Source: Cyanobium sp. PCC 7001 (lineage in GTDB: Bacteria > Cyanobacteriota > Cyanobacteriia > PCC-6307 > Cyanobiaceae). Taken from it: 64,000 nucleotides of DNA. A model generated the notes under the pieces. It saw only the letters and a program-made list of their open reading frames with translations, was not told the origin of the DNA and searched no databases. The position numbers and the translations under genes were made by a program. Location: contig NZ_DS990556.1 of assembly GCF_000155635.1 (NCBI RefSeq), forward strand, positions 1,364,935 through 1,428,934. Direction: 5' to 3'. Positions within the stretch are counted from its first letter, which is position 1. Every line of letters starts with the position of its first letter. Below are positions 32,329-40,315 of the stretch, piece after piece.

Positions 32329-32508
32329 ATGGTGGAGCAGCAGCTCCAGCACGACCTGATCCGCTTCGTGAACAACCCCGCCACGGTGCGTCTCGATGCG
32401 GAGGCCGGCATCCTTCCCCATCTCCAGGGCGCCAGCCCCACCCGGGAGCCACTGCGGCTGGCCTTGCTTCCCGATGACTGGCGCCTCAATCAGCGGATGT
32501 CGCCGTAG
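32329..32508 (+). CDS. Short hypothetical ORF or gene fragment
   Basis: 59 residues from ATG 32329: VEQQLQHDLIRFVNNPATV, then DAEAGILPHLQGASP, PLRLALLPDDWRLNQRM. The composition looks like a folded protein segment rather than a shadow frame. No start signal is evident and the frame is open back to 32302. It overlaps the end of the convergent glycosyltransferase by 19 bp. Perhaps the C-terminal remnant of a lost gene. Confidence 0.3.
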   Translation: MVEQQLQHDLIRFVNNPATVRLDAEAGILPHLQGASPTREPLRLALLPDDWRLNQRMSP

Positions 32509-33221
32509 AAGCGCTTCAGGCGGCTCGGCGACACCCCGAGGCCCCAGAGAATGCCGATCCAGACATAGATCAGGATGGCCTTGGCGGCGCCCCAGCGCTG
32601 CACCCGCCGATCCGAACTCTCCACCACGCGGTTGATCAGCACGAGGCGTCCAAGCCGCACCAGCCGCAGGCACAGATCGCCATCCTCCATGATCGGCAGG
32701 CTCGGATCGAACCCACCGCAGCGCCGGAAATCGCTGCGGCGGCAGAGCATCACCTGATCGCCGAACAGCAGCCGCAATCCCCGAATAAAGAGATGGGGGC
32801 GGAACAGCAGGGGTGCCAGATGGGTCTTGAGCAGATTCAGGATCGAGATCGTCCAGCGGGTGGTGACGCCGTTCCCCATCAGGGAGATGAAGCCGGCGCC
32901 GGCAATCGAGGCCTCCGCGAAGGTGCGCCCGGCCACGCTCACCAGATCGTCGGGAATCAGGGTGTCGGCATGCAGGAAACAGAGCAGATCGCCCGTGGCG
33001 TGGCGGGCGCCCAGGTTCATCTGAACGGCCCGGCCCGCCGCCTCGCTGTGGAGCACCGTGCAGCCGGCTTCGGCGGCGATCCGCGCGGTGGCATCGCTGC
33101 TGCCCCCATCCACCACCAGCACCTCCCAGGCCGGCGGCTGCAGCGCCTGCACGTGCCGCAGCGTGCGCCCCAGGGTGGCGGCCTCGTTCAGGGCGGGAAT
33201 GATGATCGACAGCCGGGCCAT
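32490..33221 (-). CDS. Family 2 glycosyltransferase (TIGR04283-like)
   Basis: 243 residues from ATG 33221. GT2 features: ARLSIIIPALNEAATLGRTL, VLVVDGGSSDATARIAAEAG, GDLLCFLHADTLIPDD (DxD equivalent HAD), and DQVMLCRRSDFRRCGGFDPSLPIMEDGDLCLRL. The pattern fits the rSAM/selenodomain-associated TIGR04283 transferases; relatives have been linked to arsenosugar synthesis. The acceptor is unknown and no partner rSAM gene is adjacent. Confidence 0.85.
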   Translation of the reverse strand: MARLSIIIPALNEAATLGRTLRHVQALQPPAWEVLVVDGGSSDATARIAAEAGCTVLHSEAAGRAVQMNLGARHATGDLLCFLHADTLIPDDLVSVAGRTFAEASIAGAGFISLMGNGVTTRWTISILNLLKTHLAPLLFRPHLFIRGLRLLFGDQVMLCRRSDFRRCGGFDPSLPIMEDGDLCLRLVRLGRLVLINRVVESSDRRVQRWGAAKAILIYVWIGILWGLGVSPSRLKRFYGDIR

Positions 33222-33360
33222 GCCAGCACTCAAGGGCGTTCATCGCCGCGGGTGTGGGCATCGAGGATCAGCCAGCGGTGGCGCTCCTCTCCCGCCAGGA
33301 TCCGCGCCAGCTGCTCCGGTGCGATGGCGGCCACGGCCGGATGGCGCAGCCTGATCGGGC

Positions 33361-33789
33361 TCAGCGGCCGCACTGGACCCGCAGCTGCTCCTGCACCGCA
33401 TCGGCCTCCCCAGCCAGGCGGGCGCCGTCGGCTGTGTAGTACGTGAAGCCCCGCCGGTTGCGGTGGAGCACGGGGCGGCTGCGCCGCAGCTCGGCCTCCG
33501 CCTGCTCGCGGCAGCGGATGTAGGCGTCGTAATCCAGAGGCTGATCCAGCGGCTCCTCCTGCGGGCCCTGCTGCGCCCCGGCGTTGGCGGCGGTGGCCAG
33601 CGCCTCCTGGCGCGGGCAGAGGCGCTGCCGCACGCTCTGCAGCAGGTCGATCTCGGCCTGCATCGCCGCGCGGGCCAGCTGGTCGCGCTGCTGCTGCAGG
33701 GCCTGGCAGTCTGGGCCGGCCCAGACCGGAGCGCTGGTCAGCAGCACGGCCGCCACCAGGCTGCTGGCCCTGGTCATGGCCCTGATCAT
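33361..33789 (-). CDS. Secreted hypothetical protein
   Basis: 142 residues from ATG 33789 (or ATG 33777). The signal peptide MIRAMTRASSLVAAVLLTSA ends at VWA. The mature part has a coiled-coil-like CQALQQQRDQLARAAMQAEI, a Gln/Pro linker, and YIRCREQAEAELRRSRPVLH with GFTYYTADGARLA. Four cysteines. The start overlaps the stop of the upstream VOC gene by four bases (ATGA). Confidence 0.6.
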   Translation of the reverse strand: MIRAMTRASSLVAAVLLTSAPVWAGPDCQALQQQRDQLARAAMQAEIDLLQSVRQRLCPRQEALATAANAGAQQGPQEEPLDQPLDYDAYIRCREQAEAELRRSRPVLHRNRRGFTYYTADGARLAGEADAVQEQLRVQCGR

Positions 33790-34241
33790 GGCCCTCGCCG
33801 CAGCTCCGGATCGCCCACCGAGGCCTGCTCGCAGCAGCCCAGCACCGCCTCGGGGTGGCCGTAGTGCTTGAACTCCAGCCAGTTGCCGGAGGGGTCGTTC
33901 AGGAAGAAGGTGTGGTGCTCCAGCACCGTGCCGGGATAGCGCCGTTTCGGCGCCACGGCGAAGGGTTCACCGGCCGCCTCCACCCGCTCCCGCAGCGCCT
34001 GCCACTCGGACAGCTCCTCGAACACCAGGCCGAAGTGGCGCGGGTAGATGCCCCGCTGGGCCGGCTCCGGATCCTGAGCGTGGGGCTGGTGCTGGGCCAC
34101 CAGCTGGTGCCCCCCCAGATCGAGGATCAGCGCCGCCGAGCTGCTGCGGCCGGCCACACAGCCCAGCACCCGCTCGTACCAGCGGCGCGTGAGCTCCAGA
34201 TCCCGCGCCGGGATCGAGAGGTGAAAGGAGGGCGGGGTCAT
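33786..34241 (-). CDS. VOC-superfamily (glyoxalase-like) protein
   Basis: 151 residues from ATG 34241: MTPPSFHLSIPARDLELTRRWYERVLG, then GGHQLVAQH, RHFGLVFEELSEW and HHTFFLNDPSGNWLEFKHYGHPE. The metal-binding His/Glu positions of the two beta-alpha-beta-beta-beta repeats are present. Could be a lyase, dioxygenase or antibiotic-binding member; substrate not deducible. Coupled to the secreted protein downstream. Confidence 0.85.
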   Translation of the reverse strand: MTPPSFHLSIPARDLELTRRWYERVLGCVAGRSSSAALILDLGGHQLVAQHQPHAQDPEPAQRGIYPRHFGLVFEELSEWQALRERVEAAGEPFAVAPKRRYPGTVLEHHTFFLNDPSGNWLEFKHYGHPEAVLGCCEQASVGDPELRRGP

Positions 34242-34348
34242 CGGCTCGCTCCAGGCGCCGGAGAGGCCACGCTCCGGGCATCCCCATTCTCGCGACCCTG
34301 ACGCATCCTGCCGCCCTGGCTACAGCAGGAGCAGCAGGGTCGCGTGTC

Positions 34349-34843
34349 ATGAACAGCACCAGCCATCGCCCCCGGAACGACGGCATGGCGAGCGGGCAGC
34401 CCAGTGATCCCTACCAGCTGCGCCGCAAGCCGCCCCAGCCCAGTACCTGCCCGGATTGCCAGGCCACCTTCCAGAAGGGGCGCTGGTGCTGGGAGGCGCC
34501 GTCCAGCGTGGCCGCCAGCCACCGCTGCCCGGCCTGCCAGCGCATCCGCGATGGGGTGCCTGCCGGCGAACTCACCCTCTCCGGCGCCTTCCTGGCCAGC
34601 CACAGCGAGGAGGTGATGCGGCTGGTGAACAACACCGACGAGCGCATGCGCCTGGACCATCCACTCGAGCGCCTGATCGACGTCAGCGGCGATCCGGCCA
34701 CGGGTCCGGTGCTGCTGCGCTTGACGGGCATCCACGCCACCCACGGCCTGGGCAAGGCCCTGGTGAAGGCCTTCGGCGGCAGCCTGGACGCGCCCTACCC
34801 CGATGCCGGCTCCCCCATGCGGGCCCGCTGGCAGCGCGACTGA
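34349..34843 (+). CDS. BCAM0308-like zinc-ribbon protein
   Basis: 164 residues from ATG 34349. N-terminal zinc ribbon: STCPDCQATFQKGRWCWEAP with SHRCPACQRIRDG (CxxC twice). The following VPAGELTLSGAFLASHSEEV, DHPLERLIDVSG and THGLGKALVKAFGG match the ribosome/NMD3-like BCAM0308 family as I recall it. Role unknown, perhaps RNA- or ribosome-associated. Confidence 0.7.
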   Translation: MNSTSHRPRNDGMASGQPSDPYQLRRKPPQPSTCPDCQATFQKGRWCWEAPSSVAASHRCPACQRIRDGVPAGELTLSGAFLASHSEEVMRLVNNTDERMRLDHPLERLIDVSGDPATGPVLLRLTGIHATHGLGKALVKAFGGSLDAPYPDAGSPMRARWQRD

Positions 34844-34909
34844 GCCGCGTCGCCCGCCGGCCGGCGAGCGGATGGACCGTGCCAGAGTCCGCCATCTGCC
34901 CTCGGTGCC

Positions 34910-35284
34910 ATGTCCCCGCTCGCCAAGCTTCCGGCCAGGCCATGGTTTCTGCCGCTGGCCGGGGCCACCTGCCTGGTCACCCTGGCGGTGCCACCCTCCC
35001 AGGCCCAGGCGATCCGGGACCGGATCATCCGCAACCAGTGCGAGGCCAAGCTGAAGGCTGACTTGGTGAGCAAGGGCGTGACCCAGCCGCCGCCGGCCTT
35101 CGTGCAGCAGGTGTGCGACTGCGTGGTGCAGAACGTGAATGCCGGCGCCACCATCGACGCTGCCAAGGAAACCTGCAAGGCCGAGGTGAGGGCGCGGATC
35201 AAGGGCGCCATCGAGGGGGGCGGCAACGGGAGCGGCGGCACGGCCCCAGCCCCTGGACCTACCGGGGCTCCCGCCGCTCAGTAG
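34910..35284 (+). CDS. Secreted small protein
   Basis: 124 residues from ATG 34910. The signal peptide LPARPWFLPLAGATCLVTLA ends at SQAQA. The mature part is helical with RNQCEAKLKADLVSKG, FVQQVCDCVVQNVNAG and AAKETCKAEVRA (four Cys), then a Gly/Pro-rich tail. No family name. The 3' end overlaps the convergent DUF2721 gene by seven bases. Confidence 0.6.
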   Translation: MSPLAKLPARPWFLPLAGATCLVTLAVPPSQAQAIRDRIIRNQCEAKLKADLVSKGVTQPPPAFVQQVCDCVVQNVNAGATIDAAKETCKAEVRARIKGAIEGGGNGSGGTAPAPGPTGAPAAQ

Positions 35285-35718
35285 TAGCGCCGAGGGTTCT
35301 GCCGGATGGCGATCTGAACCTCGAGCAGGAACAGCAGCAGCCCGCCGATTAGGGCCAGCATCGCCACCACGAACACCGGCACCACGATCGCCGCCAGATC
35401 CAGGGCGGCGATCGAGCCGATGAACAGCACGGCCACCACCGCGGCCACCAGCAGGGCGGCGATGCCGGTGAGCAGGATGGCGCGGTTGGTGAGGAACAGG
35501 CGGCGCCGCTGGACCTGGATGCTGCGGTGCAGGGAGGACGCCTCACCGGCGGGGTCCTGATCCAGCGCTGCCTGGAGCACCCGGGTGCGGTCGATGATCC
35601 GGGCCAGCCGTCCCGTGAAGATGTTCAGCAGGCCGGCGATGCCGGTGAGCAGGAAAACCGGCGAGAGGGAGAGCTGGATCGCCCGCGACAGGCTCACGAT
35701 CGAAGCGGGCTGCTCCAT
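35278..35718 (-). CDS. DUF2721 membrane protein
   Basis: 146 residues from ATG 35718 (MEQPASIVSLSRAIQLSLSP). Three hydrophobic helices: VFLLTGIAGLLNIFTGRLARIIDR, LTNRAILLTGIAALLVAAVV and IVVPVFVVAMLALIGGLLLF, with the LEVQIA tail typical of DUF2721. Inner-membrane protein of unknown function; the upstream extension in the same frame has no support. Confidence 0.8.
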   Translation of the reverse strand: MEQPASIVSLSRAIQLSLSPVFLLTGIAGLLNIFTGRLARIIDRTRVLQAALDQDPAGEASSLHRSIQVQRRRLFLTNRAILLTGIAALLVAAVVAVLFIGSIAALDLAAIVVPVFVVAMLALIGGLLLFLLEVQIAIRQNPRRYY

Positions 35719-35822
35719 GGGATGGCGAACGCAGGCATCACGGCTCTTCCACACTGGCGAGGCGACCTGACGTTGACAGCACCGCAACGGCTTTCCAGGG
35801 TGCGCGCAACAGCACAGCGTCC

Positions 35823-36323
35823 ATGCGGCCCATCCCCTTGCCGCCCCCGCGGCTCCGGCGCTGGGGCGCTCCGGCCCTGCTGGCGCTCGCCCTGGCGGCC
35901 GGCTCCGCCCACGCCGACGGGGAGCCGGCCCACCCCCCTTCGATCCAGGTGGAGCAGCTTGTGAAGGGCACCCGCAGCTGGGATGGCACCCCGCTGCCGC
36001 CCCTGGGGCCAGGGCAGCCGGAGGTGACGGTGCTGCGCATCACCATCCCGGCCGGGACGTCGTTGCCCCCCCACGTGCATCCCATGATCAATGCCGGCGT
36101 GCTGCTGGAGGGCCGGCTGCAGGTGAACTCCGCCACGGGTGACACGATCACGCTGGAGGCGGGCGACGGGCTGATCGAGCTGGTGAACACCCCCCACCGG
36201 GGCAGAAGCCTGGGCCCCGGTCCCGCCCGGATCGTGGTGGTGTACGTGGGGCTGGAGGGGCAACCGCTGTCCGTTCCCGCCGCGGCCGAGGGGCATCAAT
36301 CCGCAAGGGGCCCCAGCAGGTAG
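35823..36323 (+). CDS. Periplasmic cupin protein
   Basis: 166 residues from ATG 35823. The signal peptide ends at AHADG. A single cupin barrel follows: VTVLRITIPAGTSLPPHVHPMINAGVLLEGRLQV (HxH-x-N metal site) and DTITLEAGDGLIELVNTPHRGRS. Similar secreted cupins bind small ligands or metals. The product ends in a polar tail. It is 34 bp upstream of the TMEM64-flavoprotein fusion. Confidence 0.8.
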   Translation: MRPIPLPPPRLRRWGAPALLALALAAGSAHADGEPAHPPSIQVEQLVKGTRSWDGTPLPPLGPGQPEVTVLRITIPAGTSLPPHVHPMINAGVLLEGRLQVNSATGDTITLEAGDGLIELVNTPHRGRSLGPGPARIVVVYVGLEGQPLSVPAAAEGHQSARGPSR

Positions 36324-36356
36324 GGAGGAAGGTAGAGAACCAGCCCACCCGATTTC

Positions 36357-38645
36357 ATGCCCCCCTCCGCAGCCGCAGCCCCCTCCGGCGGGGCCCCGCC
36401 CGGTGAGGCCTCCCCGGAACCGGAGCCCCAGGGCGGCGGCTGGCGCAAGCTGCTGCTGCTGGCGCTCATCGCCCTGGCGGTGGCCCTGTTCTTCGGGTTC
36501 GGGCTGCAGCGCCAGCTGACCCTGGAAGCCCTGCAGCGGGCCCAGGGCGGGCTGCTGGCCTGGCGGCAGGAGGCACCGCTGCAGAGCGCCCTGGCCTACA
36601 TGGGCCTCTACGTGGTGGTCACCGCCCTATCGCTGCCGGGGGCGGCGGTGCTCACCCTGGCCGGCGGGGCCCTGTTCGGCCTCGGGCTCGGCACGCTGCT
36701 GGTGTCGTTCGCCTCCAGCGCCGGCGCCCTGCTGGCCTTCCTGCTGGCCCGCACCCTCTTCCGCGATCTGGTGCAGCGGCGCTTCGGGCGGCAGCTGGCG
36801 CCGATCGAGGCCGGCGTACAGCGCGATGGGGTGCTCTACCTGCTCACGCTGCGGCTGGCGCCGGTGTTCCCCTTCTTCCTGGTGAACCTGCTGATGGCCC
36901 TCACACCGATGCGGGCCGGCTCGTACTACCTCACCAGCCAGATCGGCATGCTGCCCGGCACACTCGTGTACGTGAACGCCGGCACCCAGCTGGCCCAGCT
37001 GCAGGGGCTGGGGGGCATCCTCTCGCCGCCGCTGCTGCTCTCCTTCGGCCTGCTGGCCGCCTTCCCCTGGCTGGCCCGGGCCGCCACCAACCGCCTGGCC
37101 ACCTGGCGCCTCTACCGCCGCTGGAGCCGCCCGCGCCGCTTCGACCGCAACCTGATCGTGATCGGCGCCGGCGCCGCCGGGCTGGTGAGCAGCTACATCG
37201 CCGCCACGGTGAAGGCCCGCGTGACCCTGATCGAAGCCGACGCCATGGGCGGCGACTGCCTCAACACCGGCTGCGTGCCCAGCAAGGCCCTGATCGCCTC
37301 GGCCCGCCTGGCGGCCCGCATGCGCCGCGCCGACCGCTGGGGCCTGGAGCCGGTGGAGCCGCGCCTCTCGGTGCGGCAGGTGTTCGAGCGGGTGGCCGCC
37401 AAGGTGGAGGCCGTGGCCCCCCACGACAGCGTGGAGCGCTACGAGGGGCTCGGCGTGGAGGTGATCCGCGGCCACGCCCGCCTGCTGGATCCCTGGACCG
37501 TGGCGATCCGCCGCCACGACAGCCCCGGCGCCGGCGAGGCCGAGGGCGCCGGCCCCCGCAAGAGCAGCCATGAGCTGCGTCTCACCAGCCGGGCCATCGT
37601 GCTGGCCACCGGCGCCGCCCCCGTGCTGCCCGATCTGCCGGGCGCCGATCAGGTGCCGCTGCTCACCAGCGAAACGATCTGGACCTACCTGCGCACCTGC
37701 CCCCTGGAGCGTCCCCGACTGGTGGTGCTGGGGGGCGGGCCGATCGGCTGCGAGCTTTCCCAGGCCCTGGCCCAGCTGGGGCTGCCGGTGACCCTGGTGC
37801 AGCGCAGCGGCCGGCTGCTGCGCCGCGAGGACGCCGACGTGGCCGAGGAGGTGCGCCGCGCCCTGGAGGCCGACGGGGTGCAGGTGCTCACCCACACCCA
37901 GGTGCGGGGCTTCGCCGCCGATGCCTCAGGGGCGGCTCGGGTGGAGGTGGAGCACGAGGGCCAGACCCGCACCCTGGCCTGCGATGCGGTGCTCTGCGCC
38001 CTGGGCCGCCGGGCACGGCTGCAGGGCTACGGCCTCGAGGAGCTCGGCATTCCCACCGGCGCCACGATCACCACCAACGCCTACCTGCAGACCCTCTACC
38101 CCAACATCTACGCGGCCGGCGATGTGGCCGGGCCGTTCCAGTTCACCCACACCGCCGCCCACCAGGCCTGGTACGCCGCGGTGAACGCCCTGTTCGGCGG
38201 CGTGCGGCGCTTCAGGGCCGACTACCGTGTGATCCCCCGCACCACCTTCACCGATCCGGAGGTGGCCACGGTGGGCCTCACCGAGGCGGAGGCCGCGGCC
38301 CAGCAGATCCCGGTGGAGGTCACCCGCTTCCCCCTGCACGAGCTCGACCGGGCCATCGTGGAGAGCGCCGAGCGGGGCTTCGTGAAGGTGCTCACCACCC
38401 CCGGCAAGGACACGATCCTCGGCACCACGATCGTGGCCGAGCACGCCGGCGAACTGCTGTCGGAGTTCGTGCTGGCGATGCGCTGGAACCTCGGGCTGGG
38501 CCGCATCTTCAGCACGGTGCACGCCTATCCCACCTTCAGCGAGGCCAACAAATACGCCGCCGGCGTGTGGAAGAAGGCCCGGGCGCCGCAGCGGCTGCTG
38601 GGCTGGCTGGAGCGGTATTTCCGTTGGCGGCGGGGCGGCGGCTGA
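36357..38645 (+). CDS. Bifunctional TVP38/TMEM64 membrane protein - FAD disulfide oxidoreductase
   Basis: 762 residues from ATG 36357. Residues ~30-245 form a DedA-like TMEM64 domain (ALSLPGAAVLTLAGGALFGL, RLAPVFPFFLVNLLMALTPM). From ~265 follows a mercuric-reductase-like flavoprotein: LIVIGAGAAGLVSSYIAATV (FAD), GGDCLNTGCVPSKALI (redox Cys pair), VVLGGGPIGCELSQALAQLG (NAD(P)H), YAAGDVAGPFQFTHTAA and the dimer interface TFTDPEVATVGLTEAEA. The C-terminal Cys pair of MerA is absent. The fusion is known in cyanobacteria; the electron acceptor in the membrane is unknown. Confidence 0.9.
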   Translation: MPPSAAAAPSGGAPPGEASPEPEPQGGGWRKLLLLALIALAVALFFGFGLQRQLTLEALQRAQGGLLAWRQEAPLQSALAYMGLYVVVTALSLPGAAVLTLAGGALFGLGLGTLLVSFASSAGALLAFLLARTLFRDLVQRRFGRQLAPIEAGVQRDGVLYLLTLRLAPVFPFFLVNLLMALTPMRAGSYYLTSQIGMLPGTLVYVNAGTQLAQLQGLGGILSPPLLLSFGLLAAFPWLARAATNRLATWRLYRRWSRPRRFDRNLIVIGAGAAGLVSSYIAATVKARVTLIEADAMGGDCLNTGCVPSKALIASARLAARMRRADRWGLEPVEPRLSVRQVFERVAAKVEAVAPHDSVERYEGLGVEVIRGHARLLDPWTVAIRRHDSPGAGEAEGAGPRKSSHELRLTSRAIVLATGAAPVLPDLPGADQVPLLTSETIWTYLRTCPLERPRLVVLGGGPIGCELSQALAQLGLPVTLVQRSGRLLRREDADVAEEVRRALEADGVQVLTHTQVRGFAADASGAARVEVEHEGQTRTLACDAVLCALGRRARLQGYGLEELGIPTGATITTNAYLQTLYPNIYAAGDVAGPFQFTHTAAHQAWYAAVNALFGGVRRFRADYRVIPRTTFTDPEVATVGLTEAEAAAQQIPVEVTRFPLHELDRAIVESAERGFVKVLTTPGKDTILGTTIVAEHAGELLSEFVLAMRWNLGLGRIFSTVHAYPTFSEANKYAAGVWKKARAPQRLLGWLERYFRWRRGGG

Positions 38646-38737
38646 CGCCGGGACGGGACGTGGCGACCCGGCCGTGGGCGGCCGGGCCCGTGGAGCCGGA
38701 TAATGCCGAAAAGCTGGCCTTTCGGCCCCTGAACCCC

Positions 38738-40315
38738 GTGGGCACCCGGCGCTGTTTCGCCTTCCTGCTGGCGGCCCTGCTGCTGCTGGGCCTTCCCCAG
38801 ATCGCCAGCGCCGCCTGGATCACCCTCGACGGGCAGCGGGTGGTGGAGATCAAGAGCGCCGCCGGCGCCCAGTCGCCCGATGAGGTGGCCGCCCGGATCA
38901 CCACCCAGCTCAACCGGCTGGTGCGCAGTCCCCGCTTCCGGGCCGACCGGGTGGTGGTGCGGGAGGAGCCGCCCTACTCGATGGTGGGCCTGCTCGACCC
39001 GCAGGGCAACTTCCAGCCCGGACTGGCCGTGGATGAGCGGGCCGCCAAGGAGGCCGGCACCACCCGTGAGGCCCTGGCCAACCGCTACCGCGACGCGGTG
39101 CGCAAGGCCGTTCTGGACTACGAAGACCGCAACAGGCTGCGCAACTGGATCGTCGGCACCCTGCTGGCCCTGGCTGTGCTGGCGATCTACGTGGTGTGGC
39201 TGCGCTGGCAGCGGCGCACCCACGTGCGGCTCAAGCGCTGGCTCTCGGGCCGCAGCGTGCAGGTGGCCCCGAAGCTGAAGATCGGCAAGCAGACCCTGAT
39301 CACCCCCGCCCAGACCCGGGCCTTCACCCAGCTCTCGCTCTCGATCCTGCACTGGGGCCTGCTGCTCACGGTGAGCTGGCTGCTGATCCCGCTGCTGCTC
39401 AGTTTCTTCCCCCCCACCCAGGCCATGGCGGAGGGGTTGCGCGGCCAGATTCTGCGCCTGGCGATCCGGCTGATCCAGGCCTGTCTGGCTCTGGTGCCCA
39501 ACCTGCTCTGGATCGCCCTGATCGCGGTGCTCACCACCCTGATGCTGCGCGTCAGCAACTGGCTGTTCTCCGCCCTGCGGCGCGGCCAGATCAGCATCCG
39601 CTGGTTCTACCGGGAGTGGGCGATTCCCACCCGCCGCATCGCCAACATCCTGATCGTGCTGATCGGGCTGGTGTTCGCCTTCCCCTACATCCCCGGCTCC
39701 GACAGCAAGGTGTTCCAGGGGGCCGGCCTGCTGTTCGGCGTGCTGGCGGCCCTGGGCTCCAGCGCCGTCGCCACCAACGTGATCAGCGGTCTGATGCTCA
39801 TCTACACCCGCGCCTTCCTGGAGGGTGACCGGGTGGAGATCAACGGCGTGGTGGGCCACGTGCAGGAGCGGGCCCTGCTGGTCACCCGCATCCGCACGCC
39901 CCGCAACGAACTGGTGAGCATCCCCAACGCGGCCGTGATCACCTCCTCGGTGGTGAACTACAGCTTCTCCCGCCGGGAGATCCGCAAGCCCGTGGCGCTC
40001 AGCACCACGATCACCATCGGCTACGACGTGCCCTGGCGCCAGGTGCACGCCCTGCTGCTGGCCGCGGCCGAATCCGTGGAGGGCATCAGTGAGGAGGTGG
40101 CGCCCTTCGTGCTGCAGACCAGCCTCAACGACTTCCACATCAGCTACGAGCTCACCGCCAGCGTGCGCGACGCCAAGAAGTACCGCGAGACTCTCTCCGA
40201 TCTACTGGCCGCCATCCAGGACCAGTTCGCCGCCGCCAAGGTGGAGATCCTCTCCCCGGGGTATCACGCCATCCGCAACGGCAATCCCAGCACCCTGCCG
40301 CCGGTCACGGGCTAG
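38738..40315 (+). CDS. MscS-family mechanosensitive channel
   Basis: 525 residues from GTG 38738, chosen because VGTRRCFAFLLAALLLLGLP is a signal sequence ending at ASA (GTG 38690 is possible). After a periplasmic domain come several membrane helices. The MscS pore/beta region follows: ALGSSAVATNVISGLMLIYTRAFLEGD, RVEINGVVGHVQERALLVTRI and NELVSIPNAAVITSSVVNYS. Expected to release osmolytes on hypo-osmotic shock. It overlaps the convergent EAL gene by 11 bp. Confidence 0.9.
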   Translation: MGTRRCFAFLLAALLLLGLPQIASAAWITLDGQRVVEIKSAAGAQSPDEVAARITTQLNRLVRSPRFRADRVVVREEPPYSMVGLLDPQGNFQPGLAVDERAAKEAGTTREALANRYRDAVRKAVLDYEDRNRLRNWIVGTLLALAVLAIYVVWLRWQRRTHVRLKRWLSGRSVQVAPKLKIGKQTLITPAQTRAFTQLSLSILHWGLLLTVSWLLIPLLLSFFPPTQAMAEGLRGQILRLAIRLIQACLALVPNLLWIALIAVLTTLMLRVSNWLFSALRRGQISIRWFYREWAIPTRRIANILIVLIGLVFAFPYIPGSDSKVFQGAGLLFGVLAALGSSAVATNVISGLMLIYTRAFLEGDRVEINGVVGHVQERALLVTRIRTPRNELVSIPNAAVITSSVVNYSFSRREIRKPVALSTTITIGYDVPWRQVHALLLAAAESVEGISEEVAPFVLQTSLNDFHISYELTASVRDAKKYRETLSDLLAAIQDQFAAAKVEILSPGYHAIRNGNPSTLPPVTG

